DNA from: Undibacterium pigrum
GTDB taxonomy: Bacteria > Pseudomonadota > Gammaproteobacteria > Burkholderiales > Burkholderiaceae_D
Reading direction: 5' to 3'
DNA length: 64,000 nt
NCBI RefSeq assembly: GCF_003201815.1
Contig: NZ_QJKB01000013.1
Coordinates: 28,052-92,051 of the forward strand
Made by a program: the position numbers and the translations under genes. How positions within the stretch are numbered: position 1 is the first letter of the stretch; each line of letters begins with the position of its first letter. Below the pieces are notes generated by a model. It searched no databases and was not told the DNA's origin. It worked only from the letters and a program-made list of their open reading frames with translations. Positions 16,720-25,189 of the stretch are shown here, in pieces.

Positions 16720-18081
16720 ATGAATCCTGAATCGCCCTACCATTCTCCAGTAAACACGCCGTCTGTAATGACAGTTACGGCGCTGAATCAGGCCGTTGCT
16801 CAACTTTTGGAACGCAACCTGCCATTGACCTGGGTTTCTGGCGAGATTTCCAACTTTACCCGCGCCGCATCTGGGCATTGGTATTTCACCTTGAAAGACA
16901 GTGGAGCACAGGTAAGATCTGTGATGTTTCGTGGCCGTGCGCAATATGCCGATTTCCAGCCAAAAGAAGGCGACAAGGTGGAAGTACGTGCCCTGGTTAC
17001 CTTATATGCACCGCGTGGTGATTATCAGTTAAGCGTAGAAGCCATACGCCGTGCCGGTGTCGGCAATCTGTATGAAGCATTCTTGCGCTTGAAGGCGCAA
17101 TTGACCCAGGAAGGCTTGTTTGACGCTGAACGCAAGCGCCCCCTGCCAGTCTTTGTCAAAACCATAGGCATAGTCACCAGTCCGCAGGCAGCGGCCTTGC
17201 GCGATATCCTGATCGCCCTGCGCAGGCGCGCACCCCATGTCAATATCATTCTCTACCCCACACCGGTACAGGGCGAAGGCGCGGGCATGAAAATCGCCCA
17301 GGCAATTGCCTCTGCTGCTGCCCGTGAAGAATGCGATGTCCTGCTGGTCTGCCGCGGTGGTGGCAGCATGGAAGACCTGTGGGCCTTTAATGAAGAAGTC
17401 GTCGCCCGTACCATCGTCAACTGTCCCATGCCTGTCATTGCAGGTATAGGCCATGAAACTGACTTTACCATTGCTGACTTTGCCGCTGACTTGCGTGCTG
17501 CGACACCGACAGCCGCAGCAGAACTGGCTGCCGCACCTCGCGATGCCTGGTTGCAGCTCTTGCAACGCCAGGCACAAATACTCAGCCGTTGCATGCACAG
17601 GCAACTGGATGACCATGCCCAGACCCTGGACTGGCAAAGCCGCCGCCTGCTCAGCCCCAAGGCAGCGATTGCAGCCAGACGCCTGCAACTGCTGAACCTG
17701 GCACGCAATCTAAACCACAGTGCCAGCCTGCCTTTGCGCCAGGCCAGGCATGAACTGATGCAATTGACACAAAGCTGGCAAGCCCATAAACCAGACCTGA
17801 CCCGGCCCAGGTTATTACTGGCCGATATGCAAAGACGCCTGCAGCAAGCATCCAGATACCGTCAGGAAGCGCATCTGCAACAGTTGTCTGGCCTGCGTAA
17901 CCAACTGGAGCTGCTCAACCCGCAACGCACGCTGGAACGTGGCTATGCCATCCTCAGCGACCACAAAGGCAAAGCCCTGCGCAATACCGCCGAGCTTAAG
18001 CCACAATCGTTGCTGCAAGTCAGGCTGGCATCCGGCACGGCTGAAGTTGGCATCAGCAGTGTGCAAACCAAGCTGGACTGA
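16720..18081 (+). CDS. xseA: exodeoxyribonuclease VII large subunit
   Basis: Catalytic subunit of ExoVII, a single-strand-specific DNA exonuclease of mismatch repair and recombination. The 453-residue protein begins with an OB fold (LPLTWVSGEISNFTRAASGHWYFTLKD), then the catalytic domain (IGIVTSPQAAALRDILIALRRRAPHV, LLVCRGGGSMEDLWAFNEE, PVIAGIGHETDFTIADFAADLRAATPTAAAELA), then a long coiled-coil C-terminus rich in Gln, Leu and Arg, ending LERGYAILSD. The small subunit xseB is not adjacent. It lies immediately downstream of the repeat array. Confidence 0.97.
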   Translation: MNPESPYHSPVNTPSVMTVTALNQAVAQLLERNLPLTWVSGEISNFTRAASGHWYFTLKDSGAQVRSVMFRGRAQYADFQPKEGDKVEVRALVTLYAPRGDYQLSVEAIRRAGVGNLYEAFLRLKAQLTQEGLFDAERKRPLPVFVKTIGIVTSPQAAALRDILIALRRRAPHVNIILYPTPVQGEGAGMKIAQAIASAAAREECDVLLVCRGGGSMEDLWAFNEEVVARTIVNCPMPVIAGIGHETDFTIADFAADLRAATPTAAAELAAAPRDAWLQLLQRQAQILSRCMHRQLDDHAQTLDWQSRRLLSPKAAIAARRLQLLNLARNLNHSASLPLRQARHELMQLTQSWQAHKPDLTRPRLLLADMQRRLQQASRYRQEAHLQQLSGLRNQLELLNPQRTLERGYAILSDHKGKALRNTAELKPQSLLQVRLASGTAEVGISSVQTKLD

Positions 18082-18258
18082 TGTTGCAGCCCTCGTTGCA
18101 ACATGACTTACATTACGAACTCATCATTTTTCGCATATACATGTAATTGCTGGTAATTTGCATCAGCTTGCGTGCAAGCTTTTGTACAACAGCTTACAAT
18201 GCTGGTCTGGCTTTTCCGGATTGCCGGAATTGATAAACTCACGATAAAAGGACGCGAT

Positions 18259-18837
18259 ATGGAACATACCTTACCGGCACTGCCCTATGCACTGGATGCT
18301 TTGGCTCCGCATATCTCTCAAGAGACGCTGGAATACCACTATGGCAAGCACCACCAAACCTATGTGACCAATCTGAACAACCTGATCAAGGGTACAGAAT
18401 TTGAAAACTCCACACTGGAAGAAATCGCCAAGAAATCTTCTGGCGGCATTTTCAATAACTCCGCACAGATCTGGAACCACACTTTTTACTGGAATGGCCT
18501 GAAACCTAACGGCGGCGGCGCACCAAGCGGCAAACTGGCAGATGCTATCAATGCCAAATGGGGTTCTTTCGATGCATTCAAGGAAGCCTTCACCAAGTCT
18601 TGCGTAGGCAATTTCGGTTCTTCCTGGACATGGCTGGTCAAAAAAGCTGACGGTTCTCTGGATATCGTTAACACATCCAATGCAGCGACACCACTGACAA
18701 CAGAAGACACACCATTGCTGACTTGCGATCTGTGGGAACACGCTTACTACATCGATTACCGCAATGCACGTCCAAAATACCTGGAAGCATTCTGGGCACT
18801 GGTCAACTGGGAATTTGCAACAGCAAACCTGGGCTGA
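18259..18837 (+). CDS. sodB: iron superoxide dismutase
   Basis: Cytoplasmic dismutase converting superoxide to O2 and H2O2. It has 192 residues, the usual FeSOD length, with metal ligands at His27 (EYHYGKHH), His74 (IWNHTFYW), and the Asp and His of DLWEHAYYIDYRN. The FNNSAQIWNHTF context favours iron over manganese. The ATG at 18259 follows AAAAGGA; an in-frame upstream extension to 18172 is not needed. It stands alone with its own terminator. Confidence 0.96.
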   Translation: MEHTLPALPYALDALAPHISQETLEYHYGKHHQTYVTNLNNLIKGTEFENSTLEEIAKKSSGGIFNNSAQIWNHTFYWNGLKPNGGGAPSGKLADAINAKWGSFDAFKEAFTKSCVGNFGSSWTWLVKKADGSLDIVNTSNAATPLTTEDTPLLTCDLWEHAYYIDYRNARPKYLEAFWALVNWEFATANLG

Positions 18838-18883
18838 GCCAGCTGGTCATGATGCTTTCATCATGGCATATGCGTGACAGATG

Positions 18884-18923
18884 AAAAAAACCTGCGCCTG
18901 CATCAGCATCGCAGGTTTTTTTT
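18884..18923 (+). terminator. intrinsic terminator of sodB
   Basis: AACCTGCG/CGCAGGTT stem flanked by A7 and T8 runs, so it could act in both directions; 46 bases past sodB. Confidence 0.85.
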
Positions 18924-18977
18924 CATCCATCGTCCAGGCTGTTTGTGCGAAGATCAGGGCTCAACTGAGCAGCAGAA

Positions 18978-19145
18978 ACCTGTTTACGATCTGTAGCGAG
19001 CGTGCGTCAGCAGGGTCAAGGGCCACAAAAACGCAGCGCAAAAAGCGGAATGTATTTGAGTACATGAGCATTTTGAGCAGCACATGAGCCCCCCATGAAC
19101 TCTGTTGCGCTCGCGCAGTAAGATCGTAAGCAGGTCCCAAGAATC
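18978..19145. repeat. long imperfect palindrome E2
   Basis: About 168 bp of self-complementary sequence between the sodB terminator and the EamA transporter. Outer arms ACCTGTTTACGATCT and AGATCGTAAGCAGGT pair at 14 of 15 positions. The apex is ATGTA-TTTGAG-TACAT followed by GAGCAT. It shares GTAGCGAGCG on the left and CGCGCAGTA on the right with element E1. Confidence 0.75.
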
Positions 19146-19178
19146 CAGCACGCTCTACCGTCCTATCCTTTAAACAAC

Positions 19179-20051
19179 ATGCAGACCAAAGCCTCACCGC
19201 TATTACGCTTTCTCCCCGCCATCTTCATTTTCATCTGGGCTTCCGGTTACGTCGTCGCCAAATATGGCCTTCCCTACGCCGAACCGCTGACTTTTTTATG
19301 TCTGCGTTATCTGGGTGTGATCATCTTCATGCTGATACTGGCGCTGGCCATGCGCGCGCCCTGGCCAGAGCGCCGTGTATGGCTGCCGATAGCAATCGCA
19401 GGCATCATGATGCAGGCCATGTATCTGGGTGGCATATGGTGTGCCGTCAAGCTGGGCATGCCCGCTGGCGTGGCAGCACTGATTGCCAATACCCAGCCCA
19501 TCTTTACCGCTTTCCTCGGCCCCATCATTGGTGAACGTATCTACGGCAAGCAATGGGCAGGGCTGGCACTGGGTATTTGCGGTGTGGCACTGGTAGTCGC
19601 CAACAAAATCTCTGTCATCGGTTTGTCCGTCAGCAGTGTGGCACTGGCCGTCATGGCATTGACTGCGATGACCATAGGTACGCTGTACCAGAAAAAAACC
19701 TGCCCCAGCTTTGATGTCAGGACCGGGCAAGTCATACAGTTTGCGGCATCCTTATTAGTAACGCTGCCATTCGCACTGACACTGGAAACCCAGACCATCA
19801 TCTGGACACCACAATTTTTTGCGGCCATGGCCTGGTCAGTATTTGTCCTTTCTGGCGTTGGTATCTCGGTGCTGTTCATCATGATACGTCATGGTGAAGC
19901 GACCAAGGTTACCAGCTACATGTACCTGGTTCCTGCCGTCACCGCGGCCATGGCCTGGCTGATGTTTGGTGAAAAGCTGACGACGACAGCGATACTGGGC
20001 ATGGTCATTGCACTGGCGGGCGTGGCGCTGGTGGTGAGGCCGACAAGGTGA
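19179..20051 (+). CDS. DMT-superfamily (EamA) transporter
   Basis: Inner-membrane exporter-type protein of 290 residues with about ten hydrophobic segments in two EamA repeats (residues about 10-140 and 150-285). Typical family stretches are IFIWASGYVVAKYGLPYAEPLTFLCLRY and PAVTAAMAWLMFGEKLTTTAILGMVIALAGVALV. The substrate cannot be told; relatives export amino acids or metabolites. No ribosome site stands out at the ATG. It ends at a terminator shared with the convergent ABC genes. Confidence 0.88.
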   Translation: MQTKASPLLRFLPAIFIFIWASGYVVAKYGLPYAEPLTFLCLRYLGVIIFMLILALAMRAPWPERRVWLPIAIAGIMMQAMYLGGIWCAVKLGMPAGVAALIANTQPIFTAFLGPIIGERIYGKQWAGLALGICGVALVVANKISVIGLSVSSVALAVMALTAMTIGTLYQKKTCPSFDVRTGQVIQFAASLLVTLPFALTLETQTIIWTPQFFAAMAWSVFVLSGVGISVLFIMIRHGEATKVTSYMYLVPAVTAAMAWLMFGEKLTTTAILGMVIALAGVALVVRPTR

Positions 20052-20054
20052 AAT

Positions 20055-20090
20055 GCAGGGATTGCGCTTATTGCCGCAATCCCTGTTCTT
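20055..20090 (+). terminator. intrinsic terminator between convergent genes
   Basis: CAGGGATTGCG/CGCAATCCCTG, a perfect 11-bp stem with an 8-base loop, followed by TTCTTCTT on the plus strand. Confidence 0.8.
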
Positions 20091-20096
20091 CTTGCA

Positions 20097-21038
20097 TCAG
20101 GCCGCTTCTCGCCAGCGACGCAAACGCACGGTCAGATAAAACATGCATGCAGCAACTAACACCCCTGCCCACAATTGCAGACTGCTCAAAGTTTGCCAGG
20201 AAGTCATAAATATTTGCCCCCAACTGAAATCTTTTCTTGATGAGGGAAAGTAAGTGCTTAGTGGAATATCCTCAAATCGTAGCCACGCACCCGGAATCAA
20301 ACCACCAATACCACGGCCCAAAAAGAGATCGACAAACCATTGCATTTCTGTATCCTGAAACATCAACTGCTTTAGCATTCCAATTAAAAGTACGATCAGT
20401 AAAGGTATCCCAACCGCCCAAAGAAATGCCTTGGAACGAGCCCAGCTGGATACCAGCATCAACCAGCATAAGCTTGGCAATGCCCATAAAATATATACTG
20501 GCAAAATCCCTATTATCTGCAACGGAGACAGGTACAGCTTTTCATTTGCCAGCAAATCTTTGAAGATGAAAACTTCTTGCGTAGAAAATGCAATGCTGAC
20601 TATCATCAACATACAAAGTGACATCAGCGTTGCAATCGTCAAGAAAATCAAAGGTATGAGCAGGCAGGCCACCAGCAGTTTAGACAAGACAGTTTGAAAA
20701 TCTGACACCGGCAAAGATTTCCAAAACAATATGCTGCGATCACGTCTGTCATCGTACAGGCAGGCAAGACAATAAAAGAAGATGATGATGCTCATGACTG
20801 CCAACAATGGACCAGACGAAAACATATAAGTATTGGCCAATGCATCCCCGACTTGTTGGGTATGATCCTTCATCCGCCCAACCCTGCTTATTGTGTGAGC
20901 ACTGATCCACTTGCTGCCATATAAAAACGGCACAATGAACGCACATATCATCGCAGCAGCCACACTTAATGGCGTCCACAGGAGCATGCCCTTGTGCTCC
21001 CAGAATTCACGCTTTAAAAGACTGATCATGGTTTTCAT
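20097..21038 (-). CDS. ABC-2 type membrane permease
   Basis: Membrane subunit of an ABC exporter, 313 residues with about six hydrophobic segments starting MLLWTPLSVAAAMICAFIVPF. FYCLACLYDDRRDRSILFWKSLPVSDFQTVLSKL is the typical cytoplasmic loop of the ABC-2/YtrC-like permeases. Start overlaps the ATPase stop in an ATGA, so the two are translationally coupled in a gntR-ATPase-permease operon. Such operons respond to envelope stress in other bacteria; the cargo here is unknown. Confidence 0.85.
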   Translation of the reverse strand: MKTMISLLKREFWEHKGMLLWTPLSVAAAMICAFIVPFLYGSKWISAHTISRVGRMKDHTQQVGDALANTYMFSSGPLLAVMSIIIFFYCLACLYDDRRDRSILFWKSLPVSDFQTVLSKLLVACLLIPLIFLTIATLMSLCMLMIVSIAFSTQEVFIFKDLLANEKLYLSPLQIIGILPVYILWALPSLCWLMLVSSWARSKAFLWAVGIPLLIVLLIGMLKQLMFQDTEMQWFVDLFLGRGIGGLIPGAWLRFEDIPLSTYFPSSRKDFSWGQIFMTSWQTLSSLQLWAGVLVAACMFYLTVRLRRWREAA

Positions 21039-21916
21039 TTAGCGATTCCTTTCATACTGGCGACGAACAAGTCTGCCACGCCGGGTATGCGTGTTTCTCC
21101 CAGACTGGCCAGCAACTCTTGCGCAACGCCATCAAACAGCATTACCATTTTGCCGAATACTGCACGTTGATCAATGGGTTGCAAGGCAACTGCCTTCTCC
21201 ATGTTTTCCGGTGCAACCATCACTTCAACAAAGCGCCCGGCCATTTGCTCCATACTGGTTTCCAGCGCGATTTTTCCCTCTTGAATAAAAATCACGTCAC
21301 TGAGAATATGTTCAACTTCTTCAACCTGATGTGTGGCGATGATGATGGTCTTGTTTTCATCGAAATAATCTTCCAGCAAGCTTTGATAAAACTGTTTGCG
21401 ATACAAAATATCCAGGCCCAGGGTAGGCTCATCAAGCACCAGTAATTTCGCATCGATGGCCATGATCAGCGCCAGATGTAATTGCACCACCATGCCCTTG
21501 GACATGGCCCTGACCTTCATATCCGGCATCAACTTGGTATTCGCCAGGTATTTTTCAGCCTTGGCACGGTTAAATTTGGGGTGCACTCCAGCAATGAAAT
21601 CGATAGCCTGCTTCACCTTGATCCAGCGCGGCAAAATGGCGACATCGGCGATGAAGCAGACCTCATTCATCAGCGCATTACGCTGGGTACGCGGGTCCAG
21701 TCCCAGTACCTGCATTTCACCTTCAAAATTACCCAGACCCAGTATTGCTTTGAAGGCAGTGGTTTTACCTGAACCATTCGGCCCTATCAGTCCTACGATA
21801 CGACCGGGAGCAATCTCAAAGCTGATGTCATCCAGCACCCGCTGTTTGCCATATTGTTTGCTGATGCCACGGGCGGAAATTACGCTACTGCTTATGGTAT
21901 CGGTAATGCTGCTCAT
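21035..21916 (-). CDS. ABC transporter ATP-binding protein (YtrB-like)
   Basis: Cytoplasmic ATPase of 293 residues: Walker A GLIGPNGSGKTT, Q-loop region, a weak signature (MSKGMVVQLHLALIMAIDAK) in place of the canonical LSGGQ, and Walker B LLVLDEPTLGLD with the switch His in IIATHQVEE. The modified signature is common in YtrB-type ATPases. Start at 21916 is preceded by AGGAGG, overlaps the gntR stop (ATGA), and replaces an upstream in-frame codon at 22000 lying inside gntR. Confidence 0.92.
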   Translation of the reverse strand: MSSITDTISSSVISARGISKQYGKQRVLDDISFEIAPGRIVGLIGPNGSGKTTAFKAILGLGNFEGEMQVLGLDPRTQRNALMNEVCFIADVAILPRWIKVKQAIDFIAGVHPKFNRAKAEKYLANTKLMPDMKVRAMSKGMVVQLHLALIMAIDAKLLVLDEPTLGLDILYRKQFYQSLLEDYFDENKTIIIATHQVEEVEHILSDVIFIQEGKIALETSMEQMAGRFVEVMVAPENMEKAVALQPIDQRAVFGKMVMLFDGVAQELLASLGETRIPGVADLFVASMKGIAK

Positions 21917-22281
21917 TTGCCGCCTCCTGTCGTCATCAGACCCGGCAATTGCCCCACATCCAGTCCCAGCCTGCGTATGCGTTCCAGCATGGCTGGCCAT
22001 TCCTCTTCAATGAAACGCTGGCGTTCATTCGCCAGTAATTTATCAAGCGCTGATTCGGTCATATACATGCCTACCCCTCTTCGTTTTTCGACCAGTTCTT
22101 CATCTACCAATTCCTGATAGGCTTTTAAGACCGTAATCGGATTGAGCTGATACTCTGCGGCCACCTGCCTGACCGAGGGCAAGGCATCCCCTGGCTTCAA
22201 CAAGCCATCCAGCATCATGCCCAGCACCCGCTGTTTCAATTGCCGGTAAATTGGCGTTTGGTCATTCCAGTTAACACTCAT
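21913..22281 (-). CDS. GntR-family transcriptional regulator (YtrA subfamily)
   Basis: Short 122-residue repressor with a winged helix (PIYRQLKQRVLGMMLDGLLKPGDALPSVRQVAAEYQLNPITVLKAYQELVDEELVEKRRGVGMYM) and only a small C-terminal helical tail, as in YtrA regulators that control their own ABC operon. The ATG at 22281 has a GGAAGG ribosome site. A 28-bp inverted repeat 70 bases upstream is the likely autoregulatory operator. First gene of the three-gene operon. Confidence 0.92.
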   Translation of the reverse strand: MSVNWNDQTPIYRQLKQRVLGMMLDGLLKPGDALPSVRQVAAEYQLNPITVLKAYQELVDEELVEKRRGVGMYMTESALDKLLANERQRFIEEEWPAMLERIRRLGLDVGQLPGLMTTGGGK

Positions 22282-22351
22282 GCTTTGCACCTTCCTGTGA
22301 ATACCCGGGACAGCGAGCTTAATGCTTCTGCAACGCCATCTCACAAGTAAA

Positions 22352-22379
22352 TTAGTGTTGTAGTTAACTATAACACTAA
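22352..22379. promoter_or_regulatory. inverted-repeat operator of the gntR-ABC operon
   Basis: TTAGTGTTGTAGTT/AACTATAACACTAA halves match at 13 of 14 positions. The site lies between the gntR start and the divergent DUF2785 gene and fits the long AT-rich operators of YtrA-type repressors. Confidence 0.65.
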
Positions 22380-22476
22380 CTCAATGTGGTTTGTGCAAGT
22401 TTTTTTGTGGTGCATGACAAGAAAAATTTGGCATGGCACACTTATCAACCCTTCCTCTTCTGTATGGATAGCACTC

Positions 22477-23364
22477 ATGCATCGCCTGATCTCTTCTTTT
22501 TACCTGTTCGCTTTAATGATCACAAGCACAGCAGCATTTGCCGATTGTGATGAAGCAACCAGGCAAGAATTAAAGTCTGCCAAATCTGCTGGCTGGAAGC
22601 TGGACGATGATGGCAAGCGACAAGACCTGGCACTCTCTGCGGCTGATTGTCTCGGAGTGACGGATACAGAATTACGTGATGAACTGGCATTTGAAGGACT
22701 ATCTTTCTGGATGCGTGCAGAGAAACTGAGTGTTCCAGCGTTGACAGCCTTGCGCATCAAAATGCTGAATGCCGTGCAGGCACCTGCGGCAGAAGGAAGC
22801 AGTTTTCTAAGACCATTTGCGATATTGACGCTGGCTGAACTGGTGCGGGTAGACAGGAAAAAACCTTATCTCAGCGCAGAAGAGAGAGTCGATATTGTCA
22901 ATGCAGGCAGCCATTACCTGACGAACCTGCGCGACTATCGCGGCTTCGATGCCAAAGATGGCTGGCGTCATGGCATTGCCCATAGCGCTGATCTGATGCT
23001 GCAACTGGCCATGAATCCGGCAATAGAGAAGCCGCAACATGAAGCCATGCTGGCGGCCATCGCATCGCAGATTGCCCCCTCCTCCCATTTCTACCAGTAT
23101 GGCGAAGGCGTCAGACTGATGACAGCCGTGTTTTACCTGGCGAGGACACCCAGTTTCAACAAGCGCGATTGGGATTTGTGGTTCAACAAACTCATGGACA
23201 ACAGCATACAAGCCGGTCCTTATACTCAGGCCAGGCTGGCGCAAAGACATAATGTCAGCGCCTTTTTGTTGCCGCTGTATTTCTCGGTCAGGGAAAGCAC
23301 AGACCCTGCGATCAAAGAAAATCTCTTGCCTGCCTTGAGAGAAGCCTTACGCAAGGTCAATTGA
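22477..23364 (+). CDS. DUF2785 domain protein, exported
   Basis: Unknown function; 295 residues with a signal peptide (MHRLISSFYLFALMITSTAAFA). The body matches the DUF2785 pattern, with the core RDYRGFDAKDGWRHGIAHSADLMLQLAMNP and a helical, repeat-like make-up. Family members have no assigned activity. ATG 22477 is selected because it starts a clean signal peptide; the frame is open further upstream to 22384. It lies divergent from the gntR operon and could share its operator. Confidence 0.8.
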   Translation: MHRLISSFYLFALMITSTAAFADCDEATRQELKSAKSAGWKLDDDGKRQDLALSAADCLGVTDTELRDELAFEGLSFWMRAEKLSVPALTALRIKMLNAVQAPAAEGSSFLRPFAILTLAELVRVDRKKPYLSAEERVDIVNAGSHYLTNLRDYRGFDAKDGWRHGIAHSADLMLQLAMNPAIEKPQHEAMLAAIASQIAPSSHFYQYGEGVRLMTAVFYLARTPSFNKRDWDLWFNKLMDNSIQAGPYTQARLAQRHNVSAFLLPLYFSVRESTDPAIKENLLPALREALRKVN

Positions 23365-23366
23365 GT

Positions 23367-24062
23367 CTAGTGCTCCAGTGCCCATAATGCGGCACTGCGG
23401 GCATGAATCGCCGTTGTATCAAACAGCGGCACACCGGCATCATCCTGGCCAACCAGCAAACTGATCTCGGTACAACCAAGGATAATCGCTTCAGCCCCCT
23501 GCTCTTTCAAGCTTGCCATGATGCGGCGATAGTGCTGGCGAGATGCAGGGTTAATCTTGCCCATGCAAAGCTCTTCATAAATGACTTGATGAACAATGTC
23601 ACGGTCTGCCAGTTCAGGTACCAGCACTTGCAAGCCATGTTTGCTGTGCAGGCGCTCACGGTAAAAATCCTGCTCCATGGTAAAGCGGGTACCGAGTAAA
23701 CCTATCTTGCCATAACCAGCATCCCTGATAGCCTGCGCAGTCGGGTCAGCGATATGAAACAGGTGGATCGCTACAGCAGCTTCTATAACATTGGCCAGCT
23801 TGTGCATGGTATTCGTGCACAGCACCAGAAAATCAGCCCCTGCCAGCTCCAGTGAACGGGCTGCTTGCGCCAGGATGATACCTGCGGCATCCCAGTCACC
23901 GGCGTGCTGTAGTCTTTCTATCTCATGAAAATCGACGCTATACAGGATGATTTTTGCAGAATGCAGGCCACCGAGTTTTTCCTTGATGGTTTCATTGATT
24001 TGCTTGTAATAAGGGATGGTTGATTCCCAGCTCATGCCGCCGATCAGGCCTATGGTTTTCAT
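23367..24062 (-). CDS. aspartate/glutamate racemase family protein
   Basis: Cofactor-independent racemase-like protein of 231 residues. The N-terminus IGLIGGMSWESTIPYY and the two catalytic cysteines, in LVLCTNTMHK and IILGCTEISLL, match the aspartate racemase (YgeA-like) group. Cytoplasmic; interconverts L- and D-amino acids if active. Convergent with the DUF2785 gene and divergent from an AraC regulator, with no operon partner. Confidence 0.9.
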   Translation of the reverse strand: MKTIGLIGGMSWESTIPYYKQINETIKEKLGGLHSAKIILYSVDFHEIERLQHAGDWDAAGIILAQAARSLELAGADFLVLCTNTMHKLANVIEAAVAIHLFHIADPTAQAIRDAGYGKIGLLGTRFTMEQDFYRERLHSKHGLQVLVPELADRDIVHQVIYEELCMGKINPASRQHYRRIMASLKEQGAEAIILGCTEISLLVGQDDAGVPLFDTTAIHARSAALWALEH

Positions 24063-24177
24063 TGCAACTCCGTCTGTGAATTAAAGGCCAGTGGACTAGC
24101 CAGGTGCTTGAATGCCTCTATAATAAGCAGACAGCATTTTCCAGGCTATCAAGAAATTTCAGCAAAGAGTTTTTGCA

Positions 24178-24966
24178 ATGAGCACGGCTATCATCGATAT
24201 TAATTGGGCAAGACTGGAATTATTGCCAGCCCTGCCCTATTCCATCAGCAGCACATCGCCCCATACCAGCCTGGGTCTGGCATTTGCACGTCAGACGGGA
24301 GTACATGCCATAGGCTGCGATATTCGCCATGACTTTGATGCCTGGCCAGGCGACTTTGCCATCAGCAATGCTGGACTGACTATGTTTTCAGAATCTGCAC
24401 ATGGCGGTGAATACCTGCTCATGCACATCAGCAATCCTGATCTTCTGGCAGACATGCATGCATCATCGCCGAGACAAATATTCCATGGCGACAAACAGGT
24501 CGTCATGCTGGCCTGGCAACTGCGCAGCCTGCTCTTACAAAAAGACAAAGATAGCCTGCTTCTGCAAGAAAAAGCTGGACTGTTTTTGCAACGTGGATTG
24601 GCACTGAGCAGTACCCCGGCAACAGCGGGTAGCCTATATGCGCAAGACAAACCCTTGCATGGCCATGTACTGGATTACATTGAAGATCAACTCGACGCCA
24701 CATTGAATCTGGAAGAACTGGCAACAATGGCAAATATGCCGCTGCTGCGTTTTTTACGCAGCTTTGCCCATGCCACTGGCACCACACCACATGCCTACAT
24801 CACCGAACGTCGGCTGCAAAGAGCGCGCTTGCTTATTCGTGATAGCAATTTATCCATAGCAGATATCGCCGCAGATTGTGGTTTTGCTCATCAATCGCAT
24901 ATGGGCAGTGCCTTCAAATCCAGGCTGGGACTCAGCCCTCAGCAATATCGCAAACTATCTGTCTGA
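24178..24966 (+). CDS. AraC-family transcriptional regulator
   Basis: 262-residue regulator with an unassigned N-terminal sensing domain (1-155) and a C-terminal double helix-turn-helix: LEELATMANMPLLRFLRSFAHATGTTPHAYITERRLQRARLLIRDSNLSIADIAADCGFAHQSHMGSAFKSRLGLSPQQYRK. Targets unknown; the divergent racemase gene is the obvious candidate because they share a 115-base intergenic region. Confidence 0.92.
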   Translation: MSTAIIDINWARLELLPALPYSISSTSPHTSLGLAFARQTGVHAIGCDIRHDFDAWPGDFAISNAGLTMFSESAHGGEYLLMHISNPDLLADMHASSPRQIFHGDKQVVMLAWQLRSLLLQKDKDSLLLQEKAGLFLQRGLALSSTPATAGSLYAQDKPLHGHVLDYIEDQLDATLNLEELATMANMPLLRFLRSFAHATGTTPHAYITERRLQRARLLIRDSNLSIADIAADCGFAHQSHMGSAFKSRLGLSPQQYRKLSV

Positions 24967-25189
24967 AGATTATTTCTGTAAAAAACTGAGCCTATCTTCG
25001 CTTTAACACGGCAAAAGCAAATTTTCTACCGATTTTTGTAGAATTTGTTTTCCTGTGGAACTGTCCTCTCTAGCATTTGTCTATGGAAAATGCGTTAATT
25101 CCGCCTATTGCTTGATAACATCGGTATTTGCGCATCACCTCCTGATCAATCCCATACCTGCTAATTAAACTAAAACCAAGGTTTTCACT

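Noticed and set aside
18978..19145. Small gene in the sodB-transporter gap
   Set aside because: Short frames there fall in palindrome E2 and lack ribosome sites; the repeat structure explains the sequence better.
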